A stretch of 34,381 nt of DNA from Oscillospiraceae bacterium (GCA_017436785.1 JAFSCK010000009.1:1-34381); one strand, 5' to 3'. Shown: positions 8,060-15,738, numbered from the stretch's first letter. Notes: generated by a model from the sequence alone, not told the origin. Made by a program: numbers and translations.

Positions 8060-8440
8060 ATGATTCTGGAAAACCTGCATCATCTGGCCATCGTGGTCTC
8101 TGACTACGAGAAGTCCAAGGATTTTTATGTAAATAAGCTGGGCTTTGAAGTGATCCGGGAGGAGCACCGTCAGCCTCAGAACGATATCAAGCTGGAGGTC
8201 CAGCTGGGCAACTGCATGATCGAGATCTTCGGCAAGAAGGAGCCGGAGCCTAATCATGGCAAGCCCACCCGCTGCGGTGTGTGGCATGTCTGCTTCCATG
8301 CTCCCGAGCTGGAGAAGACCATTGCGGAGCTGAACGCCGTGGGCATCCCCACCGACCCCATTATGGTCAATGCCTCCAACGGCAAGCGGATCTGCTTCTT
8401 CTATGATCCTGACGGCCTGCCTCTGGAGCTCCACGAGTAA
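8060..8440 (+). CDS. VOC family metalloprotein, second of a tandem pair
   Basis: 126 residues, ATG 8060 behind AAAGGAG. It is clearly a paralogue of the gene at 7499: both share HHLAI/HHIAI, SDYEKxxxFYxxKLGFE, an xIE(I/L)F strand and DPDGLPLELHE. Ligand candidates are His8, Glu55 (MIEIF), the His of VWHVCFH and the terminal Glu. Divergence in the middle (residues 38-75) suggests different substrates. The gap to the first copy contains the 140-base palindromic element, and the stop codon is followed at once by structured element copy B. The specific reaction is not assignable. Confidence 0.85.
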   Translation: MILENLHHLAIVVSDYEKSKDFYVNKLGFEVIREEHRQPQNDIKLEVQLGNCMIEIFGKKEPEPNHGKPTRCGVWHVCFHAPELEKTIAELNAVGIPTDPIMVNASNGKRICFFYDPDGLPLELHE

Positions 8441-8525
8441 GCAGGTATGCACCTGCAGGCAGTACGAGCCTGGGGCCTGACCGGATGACCAACACCTATG
8501 GGTGGGCAGCCCGGTTCGGCACTGC
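8441..8525 (+). other. Putative structured RNA element, copy B, after the second VOC gene
   Basis: Starts directly after the stop codon. Hairpin GCAGGT/ACCTGC (8441-8456), outer stem GCAGT (8459-8463) with ACTGC (8521-8525), CGAGCC (8465-8470) with GGTTCG (8513-8518), a 20-base variable part and AACACC-3 nt-GGGTGG-1 nt-CAGCCC. Its spacings match copy A at 5246 base for base except one base in the first hairpin. Confidence 0.6.
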
Positions 8526-8561
8526 TGTGAAAATTAGATAGTAAAAGGAAACAGAAAACAA

Positions 8562-9173
8562 ATGCAAATCGAAAACCACAAGGAAGAAGTACCCTTTGCC
8601 CATTATGAGGAAAAGTTCCGCGCTTTGGATCCTGCTGAGGTTATGGCGCGGCTGCAGGCTGTGACTTGGGATGGCGCAGAATTTACGGTGGCGCTGCTGG
8701 GCCGCAGTTTTGCCATTACCCATCCTGATTACGCCATCCGGGCCTTGGACGGCGGGAAGCTGCCGCCTCTGCCTACCCAGACCTTCCTGCTGCGCTACCT
8801 GCTGGAAAGCCGGGATGTTGCTTGGACGGGGGAGTGGAAGACCTTCCGGGAAATGCCCTGGGGCGAAATGTACATCAAGCCCTACACCGGCCGTTGTCTG
8901 ACCCGGGCAGCCTTCACCTTCGGTACCCGGGTGGCGGCATTCAAGGCGGCCGCGGAAAAAATGGGTGCAGAGCCGGTAAAGCACGGTGATGCAGGCTACC
9001 GGTTCGACCTGATCGGCGGCTATCAGATGCAGATCCTTGTCTGGGAGGGCGACGACGAATTTCCGCCCAATGCCCAGATCCTGTACTCCGACAATTTCGC
9101 CGACGGCTTCGCTGCCGAAGACCGGGTGGTGGCAGGCGATATCCTGATCTCCACCATTAAGAGCTATATGTGA
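8562..9173 (+). CDS. DUF3786 domain protein
   Basis: 203 residues starting at ATG 8562; AAAGGA lies about 12 bases upstream, a somewhat long spacing. The sequence fits the DUF3786 family: an N-terminal helical part, a (V/L)LGRSFAITHPDY strand, a LPTQTFLLRYLLES helix, a Trp-rich middle (WTGEWKTFREMPWGEMY) and a C-terminal QMQILVWEGDDEFPPNAQILY segment ending in a predicted beta-helix fold. From what I know of the family, it often lies beside corrinoid and CODH/ACS genes, and the location here agrees; the biochemical role is unknown. It is the last gene of the acs unit, followed by a terminator at 9178. No cysteine motif is present, so a metal-cluster role for this version is unlikely. Confidence 0.8.
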   Translation: MQIENHKEEVPFAHYEEKFRALDPAEVMARLQAVTWDGAEFTVALLGRSFAITHPDYAIRALDGGKLPPLPTQTFLLRYLLESRDVAWTGEWKTFREMPWGEMYIKPYTGRCLTRAAFTFGTRVAAFKAAAEKMGAEPVKHGDAGYRFDLIGGYQMQILVWEGDDEFPPNAQILYSDNFADGFAAEDRVVAGDILISTIKSYM

Positions 9174-9177
9174 AAGG

Positions 9178-9209
9178 ATACCCTCCCCGATGCCGGGGAG
9201 GGTATTTTG
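9178..9209 (+). terminator. Rho-independent terminator ending the acs unit
   Basis: Stem ATACCCTCCCC/GGGGAGGGTAT with a six-base loop, then TTTT, five bases after the DUF3786 stop codon. Confidence 0.85.
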
Positions 9210-9248
9210 CGGTAAATCGTAATTTATCGCGCTGTATCGAACATTGCA

Positions 9249-9401
9249 TGTCATTGCGAGGAGGGCGAAGCCCGACGTGGGACCGAAGGGAATGCCTGTG
9301 GTGCAATCCCCTGCAAGTTTCCGGAATGTATTGTTTCAAGTTTCTGCGCGGATTTTTGAAGGGGATTGCCACACCAGTCTGCGGACTGGTTCGCAATGAC
9401 A
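9249..9401. repeat. Palindromic dispersed element, TGTCATTGCGA family, copy 3
   Basis: Outer stem TGTCATTGCGA/TCGCAATGACA. Left arm hairpin GGGC-GAA-GCCC, right arm hairpin CCAGTC-TGCG-GACTGG. An additional inverted pair AATTTATCG (about 9219) and CGATAAATG (about 9419) flanks it, also seen around the copy at 18900. The core shares TTTCCGGAATGTAT with that copy. Confidence 0.88.
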
Positions 9402-9448
9402 GCCATCTTTCGACAGACCGATAAATGCCCATTTGCGACTTTAGAAAA

Positions 9449-9462
9449 GTTCAAAATTGAAC
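9449..9462. promoter_or_regulatory. Operator-like palindrome O1 upstream of the marR promoter
   Basis: GTTCAAAATTGAAC is a perfect 14-base palindrome ending eleven bases before the -35 box. It matches the second site at 9508 in length and half-sites (GTTC...GAAC). Probable binding site for the MarR protein encoded at 9540. Confidence 0.65.
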
Positions 9463-9472
9463 AAAATAATTC

Positions 9473-9501
9473 TTGACAAATTTGCAATCTGATGCTATAC
9501 T
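9473..9501 (+). promoter_or_regulatory. Sigma-A promoter of the marR gene
   Basis: Perfect TTGACA at 9473-9478, 17-base spacer, TATACT at 9496-9501. The two operator-like palindromes lie on either side. Confidence 0.85.
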
Positions 9502-9507
9502 TTAATT

Positions 9508-9521
9508 GTTCAAAAACGAAC
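9508..9521. promoter_or_regulatory. Operator-like palindrome O2 at the marR transcription start
   Basis: GTTCAAAAACGAAC has the same GTTC/GAAC half-sites and 14-base length as O1 and covers the expected +1 region. Occupancy would block the promoter, so negative autoregulation is likely. Confidence 0.6.
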
Positions 9522-9539
9522 TATATGGAGGCAGAAGAG

Positions 9540-9995
9540 ATGAAGAAAATGCCGATTCAGGATTATAATTATTTTGACACCATGGCAAAGGCTCAAAAGG
9601 GCTATGCTCGGTTGATGGACCCGATTTGCAGAAAGTGGAATCTGACCCGCAATGAGCTGGATGTGATGCTGTTTCTGGCCAACAATCCGGAATATGACCG
9701 GGCGGTAGACATTGTTCAGAACCGGGGATTGTCCAAAAGCCATGTTTCCCTGTCCATCACCAATTTGGAGAGCCGGGGAATGCTGACCCGCACGGAGGAC
9801 ACCGCAGACCGTCGGACAGTGCATCTGAAGCTGACGGCAAAGGCAAATGAGGCTGTCCGGCAGGGACAGCTGGCGCAGAAACGCTTCTTTACCTATCTCC
9901 ATCAGGGGGTAACGCAGGAGCAGATCGACCTGATGATGGATTTCGCCCGAAAAGTCGGTGAAAACATCAAAAATATTGAGGAAGTTATTGAGTAA
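9540..9995 (+). CDS. MarR family transcriptional regulator
   Basis: 151 residues from ATG 9540, preferred over upstream ATGs at 9492 and 9525 because GGAGG lies at 9527-9531 and because the earlier ones overlap promoter and operator. The winged helix-turn-helix region (about residues 35-105) includes ELDVMLFLANNP, the recognition part VQNRGLSKSHVSLSITNLESRGML and the wing TRTEDTADRRTVHLKLT with the family's D-R-R signature. N- and C-terminal helices form the dimer interface. As in other MarR systems it should be a dimeric repressor released by a small ligand. Two palindromic sites bracket its own promoter, and the adjacent MATE exporter gene is the natural target, an arrangement like mepR-mepA. 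Confidence 0.9.
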   Translation: MKKMPIQDYNYFDTMAKAQKGYARLMDPICRKWNLTRNELDVMLFLANNPEYDRAVDIVQNRGLSKSHVSLSITNLESRGMLTRTEDTADRRTVHLKLTAKANEAVRQGQLAQKRFFTYLHQGVTQEQIDLMMDFARKVGENIKNIEEVIE

Positions 9996-10023
9996 CCTTG
10001 TGAAATAGTTCTAAATAAAACAG

Positions 10024-10052
10024 ATGACAATCTGATGATATAGACGTATAAT
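10024..10052 (+). promoter_or_regulatory. Probable promoter for the MATE gene
   Basis: ATGACA (10024-10029), 17-base spacer and perfect TATAAT (10047-10052), 34 bases ahead of the MATE start. No GTTC/GAAC palindrome overlaps it, so this promoter may be independent of the MarR sites. Confidence 0.55.
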
Positions 10053-10086
10053 GAATGTAAACACAAAACGAAAGGGGTCCATAATC

Positions 10087-11469
10087 ATGGCAAAAGCAGA
10101 AAAACCCAAGCAGGATATGGGTACCGGCTCCGTCAAAAAGCTGATGGTGCAGATGGCGGTTCCCGCACTGGTTGGTCAGGTGGTCAACCTCCTGTATAAC
10201 ATCGTTGACCGAATCTACATCGGCCACATTCCCGAAATCGGCGGTCTGGCGCTGACGGGCGTTGGCCTGTTCACCCCCATTCTGATGCTGATCACCGCCT
10301 TCTCCATGCTGGCCGGCGCCGGCGGTGCACCCCGGGCTGCCATTGCCATGGGTCAGGGCGACAAGGAACGGGCAGAGAAGATCGTTGGCAACTGCTTCAC
10401 AGTGCTGATGATTCTGGCTGTGATCCTGACCACGGTCTTCTACTTTACCTGCCCCACGCTGCTGCGGTGGTTCGGCGCTTCGGATGCTACCCTGCCTTAC
10501 GCCGTGGAATATGGCCGGATCTATGTTCTGGGCAGCGTCTTCGTGCTGATCACCATGGGTATGAATACCTTTATCACCACCCAGGGCTTTGCTAAGATCA
10601 GCATGCTGACCACTGTCATCGGTGCCGGTATCAACATCATTCTGGATCCCATCTTGATCTTCGGTCTGAACATGGGTGTTAAGGGTGCTGCCATTGCTAC
10701 CGTGTGCTCTCAGGCAGTCAGCGCCATCTGGATCCTGATGTTCCTTACCGGTAAGAAGACCTTCCTGAAGCTGCAGCCCAAGAATCTGATGCTGGTCCCC
10801 TCTGTGATTCTGCCTTGCTTGGGCTTGGGTATTTCCAGCTTCATCATGGTTTCTACCGAGTCCATCCTGTCCATCTCCTTCACCACCTCCCTGTCCCGCT
10901 ACGGCGGTGACGTGGCCGTCGGTGCTATGACGGTCCTGACCTCCATCAACCAGCTGATCACCATGCCCCTGTCCGGTGTCTGTCAGGGCGGCCAGCCTCT
11001 GATCAGCTACAACTACGGTGCTAAGAAGTTTGACCGTGTTAAGGAAGCCTTCTTCTGCCAGTTTGGTGTCTGTGTTGCCTATACCACCGTGTTCTGGCTG
11101 CTCATCATGCTGATGCCCAATACCTTTGCAGGTATCTTTACCAGCGATATGGCACTGGTGGATTACACCGCTTGGGCACTGCGGATCTTCCTGGCCTGCG
11201 GCTTCTCCGTTGGCTTCCAGATTAGCTGCCAGCAGGCCTTCATGGCACTGGGTCAGGCCAAGATCAGCCTTATCATGGCGCTGCTGCGTAAGGTGTTCCT
11301 GCTGATCCCCCTGATTTTCATCCTGCCCAACTTCTTTGCAGACAAGGCCTTTGCCGTGTTCCTTGCAGAGCCTGTTTCCGATATCATCGCCGCTGCCGTC
11401 ACCACCTTCATGTTCTTCCGCTTCTTCATCAAGATGCTGAAGGAAGGCAAGGCTGCCCAGCAGCAGTAA
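10087..11469 (+). CDS. MATE family multidrug/cation antiporter
   Basis: 460 residues from ATG 10087 behind GAAAGGGG; an upstream in-frame ATG at 10051 overlaps the -10 box and is rejected. Twelve hydrophobic segments in two bundles of six are visible, with the family features: PALVGQVVNLLYNIVDRIYIG in the first helix, a GAGGAPRAAIAMGQGD loop after the second, and the repeat of this layout in the second half (GVCQGGQPLISYNYGAKKFDRV). MATE proteins export cationic drugs or metabolites in exchange for Na+ or H+ across the cytoplasmic membrane. The length is typical. It follows a MarR regulator and is closed by a strong terminator, so the pair is a self-contained efflux module. Confidence 0.93.
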   Translation: MAKAEKPKQDMGTGSVKKLMVQMAVPALVGQVVNLLYNIVDRIYIGHIPEIGGLALTGVGLFTPILMLITAFSMLAGAGGAPRAAIAMGQGDKERAEKIVGNCFTVLMILAVILTTVFYFTCPTLLRWFGASDATLPYAVEYGRIYVLGSVFVLITMGMNTFITTQGFAKISMLTTVIGAGINIILDPILIFGLNMGVKGAAIATVCSQAVSAIWILMFLTGKKTFLKLQPKNLMLVPSVILPCLGLGISSFIMVSTESILSISFTTSLSRYGGDVAVGAMTVLTSINQLITMPLSGVCQGGQPLISYNYGAKKFDRVKEAFFCQFGVCVAYTTVFWLLIMLMPNTFAGIFTSDMALVDYTAWALRIFLACGFSVGFQISCQQAFMALGQAKISLIMALLRKVFLLIPLIFILPNFFADKAFAVFLAEPVSDIIAAAVTTFMFFRFFIKMLKEGKAAQQQ

Positions 11470-11483
11470 GAACTACTGTGAAC

Positions 11484-11513
11484 GCCGCACCCACAAGGGT
11501 GCGGTGTTTTTTT
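11484..11513 (+). terminator. Rho-independent terminator after the MATE gene
   Basis: Stem CGCCGCACCC/GGGTGCGGTG with an ACAA loop and seven T residues. Confidence 0.9.
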
Positions 11514-11520
11514 AAAAGAA

Positions 11521-11640
11521 TGTCATTGCGAGGAGCGAAGCGACGTGGCAATCCCCTCCAGAGGTCCTGTAGGACCATAAAATGATACCGTCCGGAAATA
11601 TAGTGGGGATTGCCACGTCGCTTCGCTCCTCGCAATGACA
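11521..11640. repeat. Palindromic dispersed element, TGTCATTGCGA family, copy 4 (symmetrical)
   Basis: A 120-base element whose two ends are perfect inverted repeats of about 36 bases, both of the GGAGCGAAGCGACG arm type. The core around 11556-11605 is close to the reverse complement of the core in the copy at 18900. Confidence 0.92.
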
Positions 11641-11680
11641 GTTGTGTCTGAAAATAAATTCGTAAACTTCACCAAATATA

Positions 11681-11709
11681 TTGCATTCTTTTTGTCGAAG
11701 TGCTATAAT
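11681..11709 (+). promoter_or_regulatory. Promoter of typA
   Basis: TTGCAT (11681-11686), 17-base spacer, TGC-TATAAT extended -10 box (11701-11709). Located 50 bases before the typA start. Confidence 0.75.
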
Positions 11710-11759
11710 ATTTAGTTGAGGGTTTATGTTATTTCACGTCACAAAAGGAGACTTTTTAT

Positions 11760-13598
11760 ATGGTATCTCAGGAGAATATCCGCAATATTGCCATTATTGC
11801 CCACGTTGACCACGGCAAGACCACGCTGGTGGACGAGCTGCTGAAGCAGGGCGGCATTTACCGGGAAAATCAGGCAACGCAGGACCGGGTCATGGACTCC
11901 GGCGATCTGGAACGGGAGCGCGGCATCACCATTCTGGCCAAGAACACCTCCGTCCACTATAAGGACTACAAGATCAACATTGTCGATACCCCGGGCCACG
12001 CCGACTTCGGCGGCGAGGTGGAGCGTATTTTAAAGATGGTCAACGGCGTCATCCTGCTGGTGGATGCTGCTGAGGGTCCCATGCCCCAGACCCGCTTCGT
12101 GCTGCAGAAGGCACTGGAGCTGGGTCACAAGGTCATCGTTGCTGTCAACAAGATCGATAAGCCCGATGCCCGCATCGAGGAGGTCATGGACGAGGTTCTG
12201 GAGCTGCTGCTGGATCTGGACGCCACCGACGAGCAGTTCAACAGCCCCACTGTCTTCTGCTCCGGCCGTCAGGGCACTGCCGCCTACTCTCCCGACGAGG
12301 TAGGCAAGGATCTGACCCCTCTGTTCGAGACCATCATCAATTATATCCCTGCCCCTGCCGGCAATCGGGAAGAGCCCCTGCAGCTGCTGGTTTCCTCCAT
12401 CGACTACAATGAATATGTGGGCCGTATCGCTGTGGGCCGTGTGGAGCGGGGCACCATCAAAGTCAATCAGGAGGTCACCATCTGCGACTTCCATGATCCC
12501 GAGATCAAGCAGAAGGGCAAGGTGGTTGCCCTGTATGAGTTTGACGGTCTGGGCAAGAATCCCATTCCCGAGGCCAGCGCAGGTGAGATTGTGGCCCTTT
12601 CCGGTATGGCGGATATCACCATCGGCCGTACCCTCTGCGCCACCGACTGCATCGAGCCCCTGCCCTTCGTGAAGATCAGCGATCCCACCATCGAAATGAC
12701 CTTTGCCGTCAACGATTCTCCCTTCGCCGGCAAGGAGGGCAAGTATGTCACCTCCCGGAACCTGCGGGACCGTCTGGAGAAGGAGCTGATGAAGGACGTT
12801 TCCCTCCATGTCACCGAGCAGGACAACACCGATGCCTTCAATGTGGCAGGCCGCGGCGAAATGCACCTTAGCATCCTCATGGAGACCATGCGCCGGGAAG
12901 GCTATGAGTTCTCTGTCTCCACCCCCCGCGTGCTGACCAAGGTCATCGACGGCAAGCTCTGCGAGCCCATTGAACGGATGGTTGCCGACGTTCCCGAGGA
13001 GTGCATGGGCGCTGTCATTGAGAAGATGGGCCGCCGGAAGGCCGACCTGCTGGGCATGACCCCCATGGGCAGCCGCTACCGCTTGGAGTTTTTGGTTCCT
13101 TCCCGTGGCCTCTTCGGTTATCGCAGCGAGTTCCTGACGGATACCAAGGGCGAGGGCATCATGTCCTCTGTGCTGGATTCCTACGCTCCCATGAAGGGTG
13201 AGATCGAGCGCCGTCTGGTGGGCTCCCTCATTGCCCATGAGTCCGGCGAAGCTGTCACCTACGGTCTGGGCGCCGCACAGGAGCGCGGCGCTATGCTGAT
13301 CGGCCCCGGTACTCCTGTCTATGCCGGTATGGTGGTGGGCATTTGCAGCCGTAATGAGGATATGACGGTTAACGTCTGCAAGCGTAAGCAGCTGACCAAT
13401 ATGCGCGCATCCGGCTCCGACGAAGCCATCCGTCTGGTGCCGCCCAGAGTCATGTCTCTGGAGCAGTGTCTGGAGTTTTTGGCCGATGACGAGCTGCTGG
13501 AATGCACTCCCAAGAGCCTGCGCATCCGCAAGCGGGAGCTGGATCACGGAATCCGCATGCGCAACCTGATGAAGAAGCGGGCACAGGAGAACGGCTAA
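11760..13598 (+). CDS. typA: Ribosome-associated translational GTPase TypA/BipA
   Basis: 612 residues, the usual length, from ATG 11760 behind AAAGGAG. TypA binds the 70S ribosome at the elongation-factor site and supports ribosome assembly and growth under stress. GTPase motifs are intact: P-loop AHVDHGKT (residues 14-21), switch I RGITI, DTPGH (76-80) and NKID (130-133). Domains II, III, V and the BipA-specific C-terminal domain follow (for example [21 protein letters not shown] and [20 protein letters not shown]). It has its own promoter and a terminator-like inverted repeat after the stop. Codon bias suggests high expression. Confidence 0.97.
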   Translation: MVSQENIRNIAIIAHVDHGKTTLVDELLKQGGIYRENQATQDRVMDSGDLERERGITILAKNTSVHYKDYKINIVDTPGHADFGGEVERILKMVNGVILLVDAAEGPMPQTRFVLQKALELGHKVIVAVNKIDKPDARIEEVMDEVLELLLDLDATDEQFNSPTVFCSGRQGTAAYSPDEVGKDLTPLFETIINYIPAPAGNREEPLQLLVSSIDYNEYVGRIAVGRVERGTIKVNQEVTICDFHDPEIKQKGKVVALYEFDGLGKNPIPEASAGEIVALSGMADITIGRTLCATDCIEPLPFVKISDPTIEMTFAVNDSPFAGKEGKYVTSRNLRDRLEKELMKDVSLHVTEQDNTDAFNVAGRGEMHLSILMETMRREGYEFSVSTPRVLTKVIDGKLCEPIERMVADVPEECMGAVIEKMGRRKADLLGMTPMGSRYRLEFLVPSRGLFGYRSEFLTDTKGEGIMSSVLDSYAPMKGEIERRLVGSLIAHESGEAVTYGLGAAQERGAMLIGPGTPVYAGMVVGICSRNEDMTVNVCKRKQLTNMRASGSDEAIRLVPPRVMSLEQCLEFLADDELLECTPKSLRIRKRELDHGIRMRNLMKKRAQENG

Positions 13599-13603
13599 AC
13601 GAA

Positions 13604-13664
13604 ATGCAAAATGCAAAATGCAGAATGCAAAATGAGATTTCTCTGAGCATTCTGCATTTTTTAT
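13604..13664 (+). terminator. Terminator-like inverted repeat built from an AAATGCA repeat
   Basis: Short direct repeats of AAAATGCA/GAATGCA run from 13604; AAAATGCAGAATGC (13615-13628) pairs with GCATTCTGCATTTT (13647-13660), followed by TTAT. It probably ends typA transcripts. The same AATGCAGAATGC repeat recurs at 15671. Confidence 0.65.
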
Positions 13665-13678
13665 AAAGAGGATCGCCT

Positions 13679-14755
13679 ATGAAAAAACTTGTCTTGATTT
13701 TTACACTGATCCTTCTGCTGAGCGGCTGCGGGCCTGCGGCAGAGGAACCGGAAACGATGGAAGCGACAGCCGCTTCTACAGAAGCTGTCTTAGCGGAAAC
13801 GGAGGAAGTGACGTTGCCTGCGGAAACAGCGCCAAGGGAAGAACGGTTCCTGCTGACCTTTGTAGGAGACTGTACCCTTGGCAGCAATCCCATCAATTAC
13901 TATGCGCCCTTCGGCTTCATCAAGACCGTGGGAGAGGACTGGTCGTATCCCTTCCGGAATATTGGGGGATACTTTCTGGAGGATGAATGCTCCTTTGCCA
14001 ATTTGGAGGGTGCCCTGTGCGATACGGGCAATCCCATGCAGAAGAAGCATACCTTCCGGGGTCCGGAGGCCTTTGTCCATATCCTGACGGAAAACTCTGT
14101 GGAAGCGGTAACGCTGGCCAATAACCACACGCTGGATTATGGCAGCGATGCCTATGACACCACCAGAGAAACGCTGGATGCTGCGGGCATTCCCTATGCG
14201 GAGCGGGACAGCGCAGTGTTCATCTCCACCAAAAACGGTCTGACAATCGGTCTTTACGGCATGGTGTACTACAAGCTGGATGTGGAGGACATGACCCGGG
14301 AGATCGCCGCTTTGCGGGAAAATGGCTGCGAGCTGGTGATCGTGGCACCCCACTGGGGGGCCGAGGGCAGTTATCAGCCCACCCAGGAGCAGATCGATGT
14401 GGGCCATGCCGCCATTGATGCCGGTGCGGATATCGTCTGGGGCTCCCATCCCCATGTTCTGCAGCCCATTGAGGAATACAATGGCGGAGTCATCTACTAT
14501 TCGCTGGGAAATTTTGTTTTTGGCGGCAATCTGTATCCCAAGGATCTGGATAGCGCCCTGCTGCAGCAGGAAGTGATCCGGGACGAAACCGGGATCCGGC
14601 TGGGAGAATTGACCATTGTGCCAGTCAGTGTCAGCTCCATAGAAAAACGGAATAATTTTCAGCCAACTCCCTACGAATCCGGTACGGAAGGCTATGACCG
14701 GGTCCTGTCCAAACTGGACGGCAGTTTCTCCGGCCCTAACCTGACCATCGGATAA
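13679..14755 (+). CDS. CapA family lipoprotein (poly-gamma-glutamate capsule protein-like phosphoesterase)
   Basis: 358 residues from ATG 13679 behind AAGAGGA. Residues 1-19 form a lipoprotein signal with lipobox LSGC; a Glu/Thr-rich linker (about 20-50) leads to a CapA domain of the calcineurin-like metallophosphatase superfamily. Core motifs are present in order: FVGDCTLG, ANLEGALCD, LANNHTLDYG, VAPHWGAE, GSHPHVLQPIE and YSLGNFVFGG. These contain the expected metal-binding Asp, Asn and His residues. In capsule operons CapA takes part in polyglutamate export or anchoring, but no capB, capC or other capsule genes are here, so the substrate of this solitary copy is unknown. It lies on the cell surface facing outward if the lipobox is used. 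Confidence 0.88.
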   Translation: MKKLVLIFTLILLLSGCGPAAEEPETMEATAASTEAVLAETEEVTLPAETAPREERFLLTFVGDCTLGSNPINYYAPFGFIKTVGEDWSYPFRNIGGYFLEDECSFANLEGALCDTGNPMQKKHTFRGPEAFVHILTENSVEAVTLANNHTLDYGSDAYDTTRETLDAAGIPYAERDSAVFISTKNGLTIGLYGMVYYKLDVEDMTREIAALRENGCELVIVAPHWGAEGSYQPTQEQIDVGHAAIDAGADIVWGSHPHVLQPIEEYNGGVIYYSLGNFVFGGNLYPKDLDSALLQQEVIRDETGIRLGELTIVPVSVSSIEKRNNFQPTPYESGTEGYDRVLSKLDGSFSGPNLTIG

Positions 14756-14781
14756 TTCCCCAGAAAAAATAGAAAAAAAGA

Positions 14782-14810
14782 TTGACCAAACCATTTTTTT
14801 AGGTTATAAT
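14782..14810 (+). promoter_or_regulatory. Promoter of rpmH
   Basis: TTGACC (14782-14787), 17-base spacer, perfect TATAAT (14805-14810), about 97 bases before rpmH. Confidence 0.85.
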
Positions 14811-14906
14811 GGTCGGGCATGACTGTGAAAGTCATTTACAATGTGTTGCTGCGGCCTTTTGGCTGTCGAGCATATGAAAAAGAAAAATATAGGAGGTGTA
14901 AGTGTT

Positions 14907-15041
14907 ATGAAGCGTACCTACCAGCCCAGCCGTCGTCATTGTTCCAAGGTTCACGGTTTCCGTCAGAGAATGGCTACTTCCAACGGCCGTAAGGTTCTGG
15001 CCCGCCGTCGTGCAAAGGGCCGCAAGGTTCTGTCCGCCTGA
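14907..15041 (+). CDS. rpmH: 50S ribosomal protein L34
   Basis: 44 residues, exactly the usual bacterial size, from ATG 14907 behind AGGAGGTG. The sequence [18 protein letters not shown] and the ending [12 protein letters not shown] are diagnostic for L34, a small basic protein in the large ribosomal subunit near the exit tunnel. An in-frame upstream extension to 14841 is not used, as it has no ribosome binding site. In most bacteria rpmH is next to dnaA and oriC; here capA and typA precede it. A terminator-like hairpin follows, so rnpA and the later genes may get only part of the rpmH transcripts. Confidence 0.98.
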   Translation: MKRTYQPSRRHCSKVHGFRQRMATSNGRKVLARRRAKGRKVLSA

Positions 15042-15093
15042 TGCGTTTGCACTGTGGGTCAACACAAGTGAAATAAGCGCCAACAAGCGAAAC

Positions 15094-15139
15094 GGGAGCT
15101 ACAGCGGGGTGAATGAAACATTCGCCCCGCTCCCTTTTT
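15094..15139 (+). terminator. Terminator or attenuator between rpmH and rnpA
   Basis: GCGGGGTGAATG (15104-15115) pairs with CATTCGCCCCGC (15119-15130) over an AAA loop; outer GGGA pairs with TCCC, then TTTTTA. It would lower expression of rnpA-jag relative to rpmH. Confidence 0.8.
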
Positions 15140-15168
15140 AGGATGCAATTTTAGCCTCGCAGTAATAC

Positions 15169-15307
15169 TGTAGGGCGGGGTCATGACCCCGCCGATCAGG
15201 TATGGACTACAGCTCAGGTATCAAACGACTGTAGACGAGGATTTTTGGGGAATACTGACAGCTCAATGAATTTGAGTGGGTCGGCGGGATCATGACCCCG
15301 CCCTACA
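15169..15307. repeat. Palindromic element, TGTAGGG family, 139 bp
   Basis: Ends carry the same GGCGGGGTCATGACCCCGCC arms as the element at 7896 (right arm has GGGAT instead of GGGGT) inside TGTA/TACA ends. Size is nearly equal to the 7896 copy but the core is unrelated. It sits in the leader of rnpA. Confidence 0.88.
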
Positions 15308-15338
15308 TTGCTTCCACAAAAATTGGGGGGAGAATATC

Positions 15339-15704
15339 ATGAAATTTTCTACCAGCTTAAAGCTCAATCACATATTCCGCCGGCTTTACCACACCAACGG
15401 TTATGCAGACGGCTATCTGGTGCTTTACGCCCGGAAGAACCGGACCGAGACGAACCGGGTGGGTATTACCGTCAGCAAGAAGCTGGGGAAAGCCCATGTG
15501 CGCAACCGGACCCGGCGGCGCCTGCGGGAGGTCTACCGGCTCAACGAGGATAAGTTCCAGTCTGGCTGGGATATCGTGGTGGTAGCCCGGACCAAGTCCG
15601 TGGATGCGGAATTTGGGAAGCTTACCAAGAGCTATCTGGCCCTCGCCAAAAAGGCGGGACTGCTTAAGGAAATGCAGAATGCAGAATGCAAAATGCAAGA
15701 TTGA
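15339..15704 (+). CDS. rnpA: Ribonuclease P protein component
   Basis: 121 residues from ATG 15339 behind GGGGGGAG; an earlier in-frame ATG at 15276 lies in the repeat and is rejected. RnpA binds the catalytic RNA and the 5' leader of pre-tRNA. The RNR signature is clear in [15 protein letters not shown], with conserved aromatic and basic residues in [14 protein letters not shown]. The C-terminal [11 protein letters not shown] lies beyond the normal end of the family fold and is encoded by a copy of the AATGCAGAATGC repeat, so a repeat insertion has supplied the tail and stop. Order rpmH-rnpA-yidD-yidC-jag is the standard one. Confidence 0.97.
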   Translation: MKFSTSLKLNHIFRRLYHTNGYADGYLVLYARKNRTETNRVGITVSKKLGKAHVRNRTRRRLREVYRLNEDKFQSGWDIVVVARTKSVDAEFGKLTKSYLALAKKAGLLKEMQNAECKMQD

Positions 15705-15718
15705 AATACATTGCGCAT
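15670..15718. repeat. AATGCAGAATGC repeat spanning the rnpA end
   Basis: Direct units AAATGCAGAATGCAGAATGC and AAAATGCA at 15670-15698, with a partial reverse partner GCGCATTTTG near 15712. The same unit type occurs at 13604. It codes for the last residues of rnpA. Confidence 0.7.
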
Positions 15719-15738
15719 TTTGTATGAAGGATTTTACC

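Noticed and set aside
12030-13616. 528-residue frame opposite typA, and similar long frames opposite acsV, relA, recJ and the amidohydrolase
   Set aside because: All mirror certain genes and have no recognisable motif or ribosome binding site.
14756-14906. Replication origin upstream of rpmH
   Set aside because: No run of TTATCCACA-like DnaA boxes and no dnaA or dnaN; the AT-rich part is explained by the rpmH promoter.
15276-15338. Longer N-terminus for rnpA from ATG 15276
   Set aside because: The extra part is encoded by a palindromic repeat arm, and GGGGGGAG precedes the ATG at 15339.
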